From Galaxea fascicularis (taxonomy: Eukaryota > Cnidaria > Anthozoa > Scleractinia > Euphylliidae): a stretch of 64,000 nt of DNA. Every line of letters begins with the position of its first letter. Position 1 is the stretch's first letter. The stretch is taken from contig OX419338.1 in assembly GCA_948470475.1 (NCBI GenBank), positions 16,462,257 to 16,526,256 on the forward strand, read 5' to 3'. Position numbers and translations under genes: made by a program. Below the pieces are notes generated by a model. The model saw only the letters and a program-made list of their open reading frames with translations, did no database searches and was not told where the DNA came from. This document shows, piece after piece, positions 44,257-55,510 of this stretch.

Positions 44257-47200
44257 ATGCCGGGAGGCGAGTCAGAGGGAGGAAGCGGTGCTTCGAGTAG
44301 TTCGGGTAGAACCTCGGTCGCTTTAGATGTCGGTTGTTTGGAATCGTTTAATCCAAAAGGAGAGCCACATAGTTTAAGCCAGCGGTGGAAGAGGTGGAAA
44401 AGAGCATTCAGTCTGTACGTTACAGGGAAAGGAGTTTCGGATGACGGACAGAAAAGAGCTCTGTTTTTACATGTCGCGGGAATGGACGTTCAGGAAATTT
44501 ACTTCACACTTGCTGCTGATGCTGAGAGCGTTACTTTCGAGGAAACGGTTAAAGTCCTTGATGATTATTTTGTACCGAAGGCAAATGTTCCTTTTGAGAG
44601 ACATTTGTTTCGACAAATTGTGCAGGAAAGTGAAGAAACCGTTGATCAGTTCGTTTGTAGGCTTCGTCAACGAGCAATCAACTGTGAGTTCGGTGAAAAC
44701 GAGAACGATCATATCCGTGATCAAGTTATTGACAAGTGTTGTTCGAGCAAGCTGCGTCGGAAGTTCCTGGAAAAGGAGGGAGCTCTAACGTTGGATGATT
44801 TGTTGAGGATTGCGAGGTCACAAGAAGCTGTTGATCGCCAGTTGAAACAGTACGGTACTGACCAAGTGAATAATCAATTGGCTGACCAAGTGAATGCAGT
44901 TGGTGACAAGTCGGATGGAAATACGCGTTCTGGGAAAGGAAAGAAATGTTTCAGTTGCGATCAAGAAGGACATTTCAGTGGAGACAAGAAGTGTCCAGCG
45001 CGTGACCGAGCTTGCAGAATGTGCGGTGTTATTGGCCATTTCAAAGTTAAATGTCCCCGAACTCGTCGGCGTGGTGCTGGTGGCCCCGGACACAGAGGAG
45101 ATAAAGGTGCCAGAGGTACTGACAGTGGAAGAAGAAATACTGGGAGTAGAGGTAGACGTGGTCGTGGTCGTGGGAGGTCGCAAGAAACAAACCTTTTGTC
45201 CGACGGAAATCACAGCGAAGAGCCTACCAGACCTGTTCAGCATAGTCCTGAATTTGCATTTATTGTGGAGCAGGTAACTGGCCATGAGCGGAAAAGTAAT
45301 GATTTGATTACCTTGATGGTCGGAGGTGTAGCTGTATCTGATGTCCTTATTGATTCTGGAGCTACTTGTAACGTGGTGGGACAACAGACCTGGGAGATGT
45401 TAAAACTGAAAGGAATAAAGTGTGAGTCCCGCAGGTCGGCTAGAGAGCTTTTTGCTTACGGTGGTACGGAACCGTTACCGACTCTCGGAACTTTTACTGC
45501 AGAAGTATCGGTGACTGGTAACAACAGTGGTTGTAGAGCAGACTTCGTGGTGGTCAAGGGCGACGGCCGAACGCTACTGGGTCGCGAAACCGCGGAAATT
45601 CTCAATCTCTTACGCATTGGTCCCTTTCAAGCGAACAATGTGGACAGTAGAGGACTTGAGAGTTGTATCCGGGAGAAATACAAGGCCTTGTTTACTGGTG
45701 TTGGTGTTTTGAAGGGATACGAGCTTAAACTCCATATCGATGAGTCTGTGAAGCCTGTGGCCCAGCCTGTACGCAGAATACCGTTTGGATTGCGTGAGAA
45801 GGTAGACAAGAAGCTCGACCAGCTTCTGGAGCTCGACATTATAGAGGGAGTACCAGATGGACCTTCAAGATGGATCTCACCTTTGGTGGTTGTTCCTAAG
45901 GGCGATGGAGACATAAGGGTGTGCGTGGACATGCGGCGTGCAAATGAAGCAATTATCCGTGAAAGACACCCGATTCCAACGGTGGAGGAGCTTTTACACG
46001 ATTTGAACGGAAGTACCGTGTTCAGCAAGATTGATCTCAAATGGGGTTTTCATCAGATTCTGCTCAGCGAGGACAGTCGGCACATCACTACTTTTGTCAC
46101 ACACCGAGGTCTTTATCGTTATAAGCGGCTGATGTTTGGAGTGACGTCGGCACCGGAGAAATACCAGCAAATTGTCAGAGATGTGTTGAGGGGTTGCCCC
46201 GGTGTTGCAAACATTGCGGATGATCTAATTATTCATGGCAAGGGCGTAGAGGAACATGACCGATGTCTTTTTGCTGTGTTGGATAGGCTGAGTGAAGTGG
46301 GGTTGACAGTGAACGGAGAAAAGTGCGAGTTTCGGTTGTCAAAACTCACGTTTTTCGGTCATGAACTGACCAGCGATGGCGTTAACCCAAGTGAAGAGAA
46401 GGTTGCTGCCATTAGAGATGCCCGGCCTCCTAAGGACGCAAGTGAGGTACGATCTTTCATGGGTCTGGTTCAGTATTCGGCAAAGTTCATGCCAGATGTA
46501 GCTTCCGTAGCCAAGCCCATTCAAGAGTTGACCAGGAAAGGCGTTACCTTCAAGTGGGGCGTAGAACAGCAGACAGCTTTTCAGGAGCTGAAGTGTCTTA
46601 TCACTCAAGCCGAGACATTGGGTTACTTCAGGGCTGACTGTAGGACAAGAATCGTTGCAGATGCGTCTCCCGTGGGTTTAGGTGCAGTTCTTGCCCAAGA
46701 ACAAGGAGGGACATGGAGGGCTGTCTCGTATGCATCTAGAAGCTTGACTGACGTGGAAAGGCGCTACAGTCAGACGGAGAAGGAGGCGTTGGCATTGGTT
46801 TGGGCCTGTGAGCGATTCAACATGTATCTATCCAGAAGAAGCTTTGAGCTGGAAACGGATCACAAACCTTTGGAACGAATCTATTCACGTACGTCCAAGC
46901 CTTGTGCGCGAATTGAGAGATGGGTGTTGCGGTTGCAAGGGTACGACTTTAAAGTCGTGTACCGGCCTGGGAAGACAAACATTGCTGATGCATTATCTCG
47001 TTTGAATTCCGTGAAACAATTAGACCGTGGTGAGGAGCACGATTTCATCAGAGCCGTTGTAGAGAGCTGCGTGCCTGTAGCAGTATCTCCGAAGGAGATT
47101 GAAGAAGCGTCTTACGGTGATGAGGAACTGTGCTTAGTGAAGAACTGTGTGAAATCTGGGAACTGGGAACAGTGTACAATTCCTTCATATGCACACGTTA

Positions 47201-47352
47201 AAGACGAATTATGCACCTATGGCGAGCTTTTGCTTCGTGGTACTAGGATAGTGGTGCCCAAGGTCTTGCGAGGCAAGGTGGTCAGACTGGCACATGAGGG
47301 TCATCAGGGGGTGGTGAAGACAAAGTATCGGCTTCGAAGTAAGGTGTGGTGA
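44257..47352 (+). pseudogene. gag-pol frame, Gag to start of integrase
   Basis: The ATG at 44257 (MPGGESEGGSG) opens 1031 codons. The gag region has RWKRWKRAFSLY. Two zinc knuckles follow (CFSCDQEGHFSGDKKC, then CRMCGVIGHFKVKC, from residue 231). The protease has DSGA (from 366), the reverse transcriptase IADD (D655, D656) and the RNase H VADASPVGLGAVLA (D802) and TDHKPL. The integrase H-H-C-C finger begins HEGHQG near 1013. A TGA at 47350 then ends the frame because of the duplicated 35 bp at 47311-47380. Gag, protease, RT and RNase H look intact. The product would lack the integrase core unless frame shifting occurred. Confidence 0.9.
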
Positions 47353-47380
47353 AGACAAAGTATCGGCTTCGAAGTAAGGT
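47311..47380 (+). repeat. 35-bp tandem duplication breaking pol
   Basis: Copies 47311-47345 and 47346-47380 are identical. Thirty-five bases shift the frame by two and create the TGA at 47350. Confidence 0.95.
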
Positions 47381-48518
47381 GTGGTGGCCAGGAATGGACA
47401 AAGATGTAGAGAATTTGTGCAAGGTTTGCCATGGCTGTCAAGTTACTTCAAGTTGTGACCCACCTGATCCGATGTCTCGTGTTTTGCCTCCAAGTGCTCC
47501 TTGGCAAGACTGCAGTGCAGATCTACTAGGACCCCTTCCCACAGGAGAGAGTATTTTTGTGGTGGTTGATTATTACAGCAGATTTCTGGAAGTTGCTATT
47601 TTGAAGTCTACTACCACTGCCAAGATTATAGAGGCAATAAATCCTATGTTTGCCAGATTTGGTGTTCCGTTTTCCCTGAGGACAGATAATGGTCCCCAGT
47701 TTGTGTCCGAAGAGTTTGAGTCATTTTTACAAGCTTATGGAGTTGAGCATCGCAGGACGACACCACTGTGGCCTCAAGCAAATGGCGAGGTTGAATGCCA
47801 GAACCGTTCATTGCTCAAATCTCTTCAGATTGCTAATTTAGAGGGGAAAAATTGGCGAACCGAGTTGGTTACTTGGCTGGCGGCATACCGATCCACTCCG
47901 CATGCAACTACAGGTGCCACACCCTTCTTCCTGATGTTTGGTCGGGAGATGAGGATAAAGTTGCCAGAGTTGAGAAGAGAAACCGTGGAAGTGCCGAGAG
48001 AAGAAGTTCGAGATCGCGATTGGTCGAATAAGTTGAAGGGCAAAGCCTATGCAGATGCACGTAGAGGTGCAACGCCCAAGTCCATACGAATTGGTGACAC
48101 TGTGCTACTGAAGGCGGAAAAGTCTAACAAGCTTTCGACTAACTTCCGTCCGAGTCCTTTCAAAGTGGTTCAGAAGACTGGAACAGAGGTAACGGTCAGG
48201 AACGAGGCTGGAGAGGAATTCAGGAGGAATAGTGCGTTCATAAAGAAGTACAATGAGCAAGATAATGTGTCCGGACCAAACGGAAAAGAAAACAGTTCGG
48301 CAGAGAAAGTTGGACAGAGGGAAAACGTTGTCGCGCCAACGATGACAGGAGCATCTGGAAACAGCCCTCTTCAGAGTTCGTCGGAAAAGGGAGGTGAAAC
48401 TGGAAGCCAAGCGCAGACAGGAAGTCCTTTGATAAGCCAACAAGCTGTGCGTAGGTCATCGCGAATTGTCAAGAAGCCTGTGCGCTTCGGAGACTTTGTG
48501 TTATCGCTAAGGAGTTAA
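47346..48518 (+). pseudogene. pol frame, integrase core to C-terminus
   Basis: About 390 codons continue pol in the next frame. They include the finger cysteines (CKVCHGC) and the integrase catalytic residues in CSADLLGPLP (D), RTDNGPQF (D) and NGEVECQNRSLLK (E). An SH3-like C-terminal part follows (IRIGDTVLLKAEK, FKVVQKTGTEVTVRN) and then a Ser/Gly-rich tail. It has no start of its own that would be used normally. The DDE residues are preserved, so only the duplication appears to disable it. Confidence 0.9.
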
Positions 48519-48691
48519 CGGAGTCTTAGAAGATTCAGATACTTTGTTTTGTTTTTTGCTTTGATTTTTGACACTTGAGGCGTTTATATTTCAAGATTTT
48601 GTTTTGTCGGAGGAACATTTGAAACGTGACTGTCGTAGTGTGCTAATTGAGCGCTCGCGTAAACTTAGTTCTTTTTCCTTAATTTTTGTCT

Positions 48692-48705
48692 AGAAAAGGA
48701 GGGAA
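48692..48705 (+). promoter_or_regulatory. Polypurine tract
   Basis: AGAAAAGGAGGGAA immediately precedes the 3' LTR, the expected plus-strand primer position. Confidence 0.8.
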
Positions 48706-48889
48706 TGTAGTGTCGTGAGTATTCCGCACGTGTGTATCGGAACCAATCAGGTTAAATCTATTGTTCGCACCATTTGTTAAATAGCAGCCGTAATGTATGC
48801 GCGGGGTGGGTGAGAACTAACGGTCGTTTTGTGTACATTAAAAGTGAGAGTTATTTTATTAACCGCGTCTCTACATTGGCGTCTCTACA
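48706..48889 (+). repeat. 3' LTR (184 bp)
   Basis: Same as the 5' LTR except one C/T difference and two rather than three terminal TCTCTACA units. Confidence 0.9.
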
Positions 48890-49049
48890 GTGAGGGCATA
48901 CAAACACTATTTCGTTCAGTGATCAGTTTAAACAGTAGTATGATGAGAATTTCCAGGCGTTATTTGATGCCAAATACGCTATTGTTTTCACTCTTTCCCC
49001 TAGGCCTCACTTTTTACCTAAAAAGGTAACATCTTTATGTAATCAATCA

Positions 49050-49175
49050 ATTTAGTTATAATCATCGCAGTTAAGAACACTCCTCGGAGCTGTAGTGAAA
49101 CTGAAGCCTGAAAAAAATTTAGGCTTCCGTTCATTTTTATAACTGCTCAAGGATTGTTCATAACTGCGATGATCG
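49050..49175. repeat. SINE head fragment forming a hairpin
   Basis: ATCATCGCAGTTAAGAACA pairs with the inverted TTCATAACTGCGATGAT. The interior GAAACTGAAGCCTGAAA resembles the degenerate SINE at 43287-43500. Confidence 0.5.
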
Positions 49176-49285
49176 CATACATATTCACTGTTCTTTTTGT
49201 TGTACATCATAGATTGAAGGGTTTCAGTTGGAAAATGCTTCTGTTGGTGAGTTTTTATCAATGAAACACACACCTTTCTTCGGCA

Positions 49286-49815
49286 AGTACTTAAACGTGG
49301 AACGATGGAACGCCAGAACACCGGAATACTTAAACCCGGAACGGTGTATAATTGCATTTATTATATCCCTCTGTTAGTACGCGCGCTGTGATTGGTCAAA
49401 GTAGCGGGACGTACTGTACTGTACGGCCCTCTAAATTTGAAAGTTTCCTTTTCCGCACGCCTTATATGACCTCAGAGATGTAATAAATATCTTACTACCC
49501 TCGTTTTCTCGGTACGTACTTAAAGTTACGGATCTTCGTTTTCTACCGTTGATAGTATGGCCTGCGCGCTTCGCGCTTGGGTCATAAAAATCTCGGTCCG
49601 TAACTTACAGTACTGACCTATACTAAAACTCGGTTAGTAAGAGGTATAGAATGAAGAATTATAGGGATGATAACACATGGCTTCTCTGCCCATTGAAAGT
49701 GCGTTTCAACCTGGTTCAATTAATTTAGCGAGCCTTATACCCTCCTGATCATTTTCCGGCGTTTTGGCATTCCGGCGTTCCACCTTTCCCCGGCACCGTT
49801 CCGGGTTTAAATACT
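49286..49815. repeat. Inverted-repeat element, about 0.5 kb
   Basis: TACTTAAACCCGGAACGGTG with GGAACGCCAGAACACCGGAA on the left is inverted on the right (CACCGTTCCGGGTTTAAATA, TTCCGGCG). The interior has GTACGTAC-type palindromes and a GCGCGCTTCGCGC hairpin. Probably a degraded MITE. Confidence 0.5.
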
Positions 49816-50107
49816 TGCTCCCTTCTTCGACTTTATCTCTAGCCCTGAACAATCTTGATTGTTACATAACAAGTTCACTGGCAAGCTTTCAGCGGACGGC
49901 CGTGTCAGAATTAAAGACAGTCGTATCCGAGTCGTCGTTGTACTGAGATTTCATTATTTCTCGTATTCTTTTGCATTCGCACCTTAATTGACTGAAAGGT
50001 GTCGATAATTATAATTTCATGAAATACGTTCGTACACGATCCCAGCGCAAACATTTGCTTGACCTTTCTCTGAAAGAAGTGACTGTTTTCGAGAAACGGA
50101 ATAGTCT

Positions 50108-50545
50108 TAAGGCGCTGTTACACTGTGCAACGTTTCGTGCAACTTGTCTCGCAATGGCATTGCGAGACAAGTTGCACGAAACACATTTCACAGTGTAAAG
50201 CGAATGATACACGGTTCAACATTTGTTGAGTAACAAATGTAGCTTAGCTCTATTCCTTTCAACAAGTTGCTGCAATATTTGCTGCTCAACAAATGTTGAA
50301 CTGTGCATCATTCGCTTAACATACCTTGCAACGGCCAAAATCGTTGCGAGACAAGTTGCACGATCCGTTGCAGAATTGAGTAGAATCGAGTTCTACTTCC
50401 TGCAACGGTACGTGCAATTTGTCTCGCAACGATTTTGGCCGTTGCAAGGTATGCTGCACTGTGAAATACGTTTCGTGCAACTTGTATCGCAACGCTATTG
50501 CGAGACAAATTGCACGAAACATTGCACAGGGTAATAGCCCCTTTA
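50108..50545. mobile_element. Nested palindromic MITE cluster
   Basis: The outer ends AAGGCGCTGTTACACTGTGC and the inverted GCACAGGGTAATAGCCCCTT enclose several smaller perfect hairpins. Examples are GTTTCGTGCAACTTGTCTCG followed by its reverse complement, GTTCAACATTTGTTGAG with its partner, and a pair around CGTTGCAAGGTATG. The short frames here are repeat artefacts. Confidence 0.75.
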
Positions 50546-51535
50546 GGGGGAGGGGACAGCCGGGTACGGTAATCAGGAGAAACGATGGGCGGGAGATCTG
50601 AAAAGTTTGTCTTTACCATGCCATTGCAACCGGTGAATTCTGATCAAAACAGCAAAAAAAAAAAAAGGTTTTCGTATTTCTACAGTGTTTTCTGTCGAAG
50701 GCTAAGCATATACTTACACTTCTGTTTTGTCCAACAACATGGCGAATGAAACTCTGAATTAAATATTCATATGTTTACATGAAAGGCCTGACCAGAAAAT
50801 CAGCTCGAATAAACTGCTTATATTTCAATCATCGCATCAGTAGATTTCACTTCACACAATCGAAACTGGCACTGAAACTTCGAGACTTGATTGCTCTGTG
50901 AGTTTTTTATTGCTGACTATCAATTTTAACCACGTAGATTAACAGTTTATAAGTATGCTCGTTTAAGCTACTACTATATGCTCTAACGTAAAAAAAGACC
51001 TGGCTAACTCTATGGAGAAAAGTTGGGATCTTCCCCTTTGCATTTATAATTACATTACATGCAAACGTTTCTTGCCTGTTTCATCTACACGGCCTTGAAT
51101 CAAATAAGTCAAATGAAACTCCTCGACTGGCAAAGCTATGAGATTCTAACTTCCCGAAAACTCCAATAAACTGGTCAGCAATTTTGCCCAAACTATTGAA
51201 TTAGAACCACATTACTGGTTACAAACAAACCGAAAACAAAAGTACCCACGTGCACGTACAAATATTGACAGAATAGACTAGGTCAGGCGATTACTGTTTT
51301 TCTTTTTGGAGACTATGAGCAGTAGGGACTGTGGGTAGCTTTTTATAGACCTCAGGGCTAGTTCAAACACAGGCAGCCCAATCGTGGCGTGTGACATCGA
51401 AAGTTGATATAGAAAAATTGACCGTTAAAAACCTAGAATTCCAACGAACCGAGTAGCGGTGGAAAGATTTACATTCTAGTCAAATAGAGCCTTCCTACCT
51501 TCACTCTACTGTTTCTTGTCACTTTCTAGGGCGTC
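50546..51535. other. Intergenic, nothing recognised
   Basis: No gene or clear repeat was seen. Confidence 0.35.
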
Positions 51536-51795
51536 TAAGGCCATGTCCACACTGATGCGTTTTTGTTTGAAAACGCATTGATATGTATGCGTTTTGGCCT
51601 CCCGTCCACACTGATACGCACGAAAACGCTAAGCGTTTTCATCGAAAACGGATCCTTTCGAAAACGCTGTTGAAAGTGAATCGTATTGAAAACGCTACGG
51701 CATCCGTATCAGTGTGGACGCAGATCAATCGATGCGTTTTTACACCTATCGAAAACGCATTCAAACAAAAACGCATCAGTGTGGACATGGCCTAA
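51536..51795. mobile_element. MITE with TAA target duplication
   Basis: The element at 51539-51792 has perfect long terminal inverted repeats starting GGCCATGTCCACACTGATGC and is flanked by TAA on both sides, as in PIF/Harbinger. The interior is made of GAAAACGC and GCGTTTTC units. No coding capacity. Confidence 0.85.
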
Positions 51796-52182
51796 ATGCA
51801 ATATCATCGCTTTTTTTTAAATCCCAGGTCACTTTTACCATATCAACTTTTGATGTCACACACCACGATTGGGATGCCTGTAGTTCAAATGAAGAATGTC
51901 TGATCATAAGATCCAGCCTTAACCTTTGTTGAAAGACTATTCAATAAAAATTGGCAAACTGATATGAAAAGCTTCAGTTTAACAACTCTAATCTCGGGCA
52001 GTAGATCAGACAAGGGTATCAAAAACATTAAAGTGGTTACCCTGTTCAAAGAGCTAAAATATTTTAGCCGTTGAAAATCATCTCGATCTTCAATCTAAGT
52101 CGTTGACCTCCTGATCAATGACTTGTGAAATGGATTGCTTATTAACCTTAAAAATTGTGTAGCAACGTAATGCAAATAAAAA

Positions 52183-53508
52183 TCAGACCTGTTCAAAAAC
52201 GAAATCAGGAAATTGCCCTCTTGTAACGTTGGTTTCGTTACCCTCGATCGACCAAAACTGAAACTTCACCTCAGAATGCTGTACAGTAGACTGGCCACCC
52301 TCCCCATACCAGGAAGGTGGGCCACTTATTAGAGCTTCAATTATATATTTTCTAGTTGTTTTTAAGGAAATCGGATGTTCAAAAACAACCTCAAGGCCTT
52401 GGTAATTTCCTATTGCACTCCGCATGAGTTTACTTAAGAATTTCCCTGATTTTTTTGCGAGAATATATCCCCTAGTATCGTACACCCTTAGCCCCACCGA
52501 ATACCCACTGCTTTCTCTTCCAAAAAGTCGCACGGAATGCAGGGTAATGTTCTTGACGACTGAAAAACCTAAAGCATTGGAATTGCCGTTATAGTGCCAA
52601 CCCCCGGCACACTTTAATGACCTAAACCTAGACAATACGCTAAGGTAACCGGCTCTTTTGGCGTCAGAAAATCCCACAGGAGTGCTTATTACAGAGCCAA
52701 AATACTTCACCATTTCAAAACATTCTTCCTGAGTAAGTATGCCACAGTCAAGGACCACACTTGCAAACTCGTTGAGCTCCATCACAGGAAAACGTATTCC
52801 CTTCACAACTCGTTCTCCAAGAATCTTCCTTTTCTCAGAGCCTTCTGCAACGAGACCTTGCTTTTCACACTCCCGTCCAGCCCAGCGATCGACAGCTTTG
52901 AATAACTCTATCTCCTTTATATTCAAAGGTTCTCTGTTTACTAATTCTTCTAACACTGACCTCTCGATTGTCAAGAAACCATCCGATTTCACTGCTTCCT
53001 CCGTTTCTTTCTCGATTATTTTCCAGCAGTGATCAACCAGATCTTTCTCTTCGTATTTCTGTGCTTCCGGTAAGACGGGAAACACGCTTGACGCGTCCAA
53101 GTTTTCTTGCAGGTAAGCAGAGTATTTGTCGGCCAAGAGAGGCAGCATATATTTCTTCGCCAAATACATCAACTGCATCACGTTGTCCGTGGTCAAGTTC
53201 GCCTCATCGCTGTAAATGAAACGAAACAGTTCCAACAGACTCTCGTAATCGCAGTCAGAGACTTCGACAGAATCTTTTGTTTCCGCAAGTTCGCCGTAAA
53301 ACATGGCATGAAACACTGGACTACTGATCGCCAACACGAACTTGTGAGCTGGAATCTTCTTGCTTTCACGTCGTCCGCCCTGAGAGCCTCGAATGACGAA
53401 CATCACATCGCTCAAGAGTTCTTGGTTGAAAATGGACTCACATCTTTCTTGGATGGTGCTCCTCGCTGTTGATTGCCAAAAATCTTTACTGGTTACACTG
53501 ACAGACAT
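52183..53508 (-). CDS. BTB-BACK-PHR protein (BTBD6-like), paralogue 3, intact
   Basis: Single exon on the minus strand, 441 aa. The BTB domain is at about 30-140 (LLSDVMFVIRGSQGG, IPAHKFVLAISSPVFHAMF), BACK to about 250 (CWKIIEKETEEAV, IELFKAVDRWAGREC) and PHR at about 290-441 (RFRSLKCAGGWHY, LHSVRLFGRESSGYSV, YQGLEVVFEHP, GPPSWYGEGG, RGQFPDFVF). It is closest in its N-terminal half to paralogue 1 (same MSV-T-KDFWQS start). It points opposite to the other copies, so the family did not spread only by simple tandem duplication. Function as a Cullin-3 adaptor is inferred from domain architecture. Confidence 0.92.
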   Translation of the reverse strand: MSVSVTSKDFWQSTARSTIQERCESIFNQELLSDVMFVIRGSQGGRRESKKIPAHKFVLAISSPVFHAMFYGELAETKDSVEVSDCDYESLLELFRFIYSDEANLTTDNVMQLMYLAKKYMLPLLADKYSAYLQENLDASSVFPVLPEAQKYEEKDLVDHCWKIIEKETEEAVKSDGFLTIERSVLEELVNREPLNIKEIELFKAVDRWAGRECEKQGLVAEGSEKRKILGERVVKGIRFPVMELNEFASVVLDCGILTQEECFEMVKYFGSVISTPVGFSDAKRAGYLSVLSRFRSLKCAGGWHYNGNSNALGFSVVKNITLHSVRLFGRESSGYSVGLRVYDTRGYILAKKSGKFLSKLMRSAIGNYQGLEVVFEHPISLKTTRKYIIEALISGPPSWYGEGGQSTVQHSEVKFQFWSIEGNETNVTRGQFPDFVFEQV

Positions 53509-53849
53509 AACGGAAGGAACTCTGATGGCGTTTTACCGTTCAATGTCCGCTTTCGATTTGTTTATGCAGTCACGTTATTGTGTGACACATAGCTCTGCGC
53601 AAGTCTCAGAGTCTGCGTTACCCTTATCCAGCGTTCAAATTTATGCAATTTACATTACATTTTACACCGTTGCTGAAAAACAGCAGCTATAAAACGGTTA
53701 TAATTGATGAAAAAAGGTATGGAAAACACAAGCACGCTAATAAGCATAACGCCACTCTCAGCATTTTAACTTAGTCTCTCTTCACCATCGACACTTCGGT
53801 AGTCTTTGGTATATAGGGCCCACAGAGCAATTTTAAAGTGCGGGGGCTG

Positions 53850-54530
53850 TTTGCGTCTCTCGTTCAACTGAGGGGAGGGGAATGATTCTAAAAAATGGTT
53901 AAAGTGCCTATAACCCCAAAAGTTTTTTTCGCCGAGATGAATCTTTGTCTCATGTTGAGCAAAATGGCGCAAAATTTTTTTGTTTTGGTCAAAACTGGAA
54001 TTTTCTATGAAGTTTTTAAATCCAGTTTTTCTGCCCCACTACCGAGTGAAAGGAAGACTGGCACTAGTGACGTAAAACCCGGACATAAGCAACAAGGCAA
54101 ACAAAGCAACAACAGAGGATAGACAACAACAAAAGCCGATGTCATCTCTTTTCAGCCTCCGATACAAATTTTCTCAAAAACGGTTTGTAAAACATTCGTC
54201 TTCGAAGTGTACAGAGCACACTGCCGAATGCTGGGTCGGTTCCCAGTGAGCACGTTTTAACTTTGATCTTTTAATCTTGACTCACGGGTACGGTTTTCAA
54301 ATCAGAAGCACTCGCGCACGAAAATCCCGCCAGCTACGCAGGCTAGGTAATGGGTTTTCAAACCTCGGTTTTTCGTGACTTTGAAAATTCATAGAAAATT
54401 CCAGTTTTGACCAAAACCAAAAATTTTTGCGCCATTTTGCTCAACATGAGACAAAGATTCATCTCGGCGAAAAAAATTTTTTGGGGTTATAGGCACTTTA
54501 AAATGCATCTAACTCAGTTGAAGGAGGGGG
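53850..54530. mobile_element. 0.7-kb foldback element
   Basis: Arms of about 120 bp at 53893-54012 and 54389-54505 are inverted: AAAGTGCCTATAACCCC ... GAGCAAAATGGCGC against GCGCCATTTTGCTC ... GGGGTTATAGGCACTTT. Pairing extends patchily outward (CAACTGAG, CTCAGTTG). No gene. Confidence 0.75.
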
Positions 54531-54575
54531 TAAACCTGAACGCCGTTTTTTCGTCGCTTAACATGGATTTAATGT

Positions 54576-55510
54576 TAATAACCACAGGCCGCCCAAGCTC
54601 TCGTTGTGAGGAGTTATTCAGGGCGTTACAAATCGATAGAAATCGATCATCGGAAACTAATCGATTACTCGATATTACTCGATAATACTCGATAATTGTT
54701 CATCGATTAGCTAGAATAATCGATAAATATCGATAATCACAAGATTTGACTGGTGTATGAGAGATCAACCCCAAGATTTAGGCACAGATTTGGGGAGGGG
54801 AGCACACAGTTCAAGACAGGAGCAAAGTACATGGCCTGTCTTGAACTGTGTGCTTCCCTCCCCTGGTCAGGGTCAATTTGTTAGTCCGGCATTCCGCTCG
54901 GGCTTCGAATGTGTCCATGGCTTGCCCCGACAGCATGATCTCTCTGCCCTGATGGCTAGCTTTCTTCGATATAGAACGTTGTAGCGTGCGCTGTGGAGAT
55001 GAATTTGGCTTCGAATTTAACTGAAAGGGAGCGCATAACCCTGTACTATAATTCTGCGGAGGAATTGGGGCGGCTGGCATGTTTCTAGTGATTTTTTTTC
55101 GCTTCGAGCGGGAGTCAGTCCAGAATCGAGTGTGTAGCCTTTCCTCTTTCTTAGGAGAGGAAACTCGAAAAGCGATAACTCGCTTAAATGACTACGGATC
55201 GAGCTGAAAAGCAAGATTACAATAGAAAGGACAACAAGGCATTGAGGTATGTCATTTTTATTGCAAAAATATCAAAATTTCGGCTAAAATGTCTATTAAC
55301 GTTTTTTTTCCCATACAAACCTTTGTAAATTCAAACCGTTGTAACATAACACCTCCACATTCAGAAAGGCTTGACGTTTCGCGTAATGAAACTCGGTCGT
55401 TATGTAACAGTAGACGACGGCGGTAACTATGTCACGGAACGTACGCATAAAGATAAAAAGGAATTATAATAATTCCTCACAACAAGAGCTTGGGCCGCCT
55501 GTGTAATAAC
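54576..55510. mobile_element. 0.9-kb TIR element with 7-bp target duplication
   Basis: The element at 54583-55503 has inverted ends CACAGGCCGCCCAAGCTC (about 36 bp, few mismatches) and TAATAAC on both flanks. Inside are an ATCGAT/TCGATAAT-rich stretch (54628-54735) and a strong hairpin at 54795-54863 (GCACACAGTTCAAGACAGG with its inverse). No coding segment was recognised. Confidence 0.8.

Larger units (their letters stand above)
43987..48889 (+). mobile_element. Ty3/gypsy LTR retrotransposon, 4.9 kb
   Basis: The element has TG...CA LTRs at 43987-44184 and 48706-48889, a primer-binding region starting TTGGCGACGAGG, a gag-pol frame and a polypurine tract just before the 3' LTR. Domain order is gag, two zinc knuckles, protease, reverse transcriptase, RNase H, integrase (RNase H before integrase, as in Ty3/gypsy). 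There is no envelope gene. The LTRs differ by one base plus one 14-bp repeat unit, so insertion was recent. Flanking 5-mers (ATTAC and GTGAG) do not match. A 35-bp duplication inside the integrase region breaks pol. Confidence 0.95.

Noticed and set aside
44818..45384. 188-codon minus-strand frame inside gag-pol
   Set aside because: It is antisense to the zinc-knuckle and linker region of Gag, with low-complexity Ser/Thr content; a shadow frame.
50223..50619. Overlapping frames of about 100 codons in the palindrome cluster
   Set aside because: They arise from hairpin repeats and read similarly on both strands because of the symmetry.
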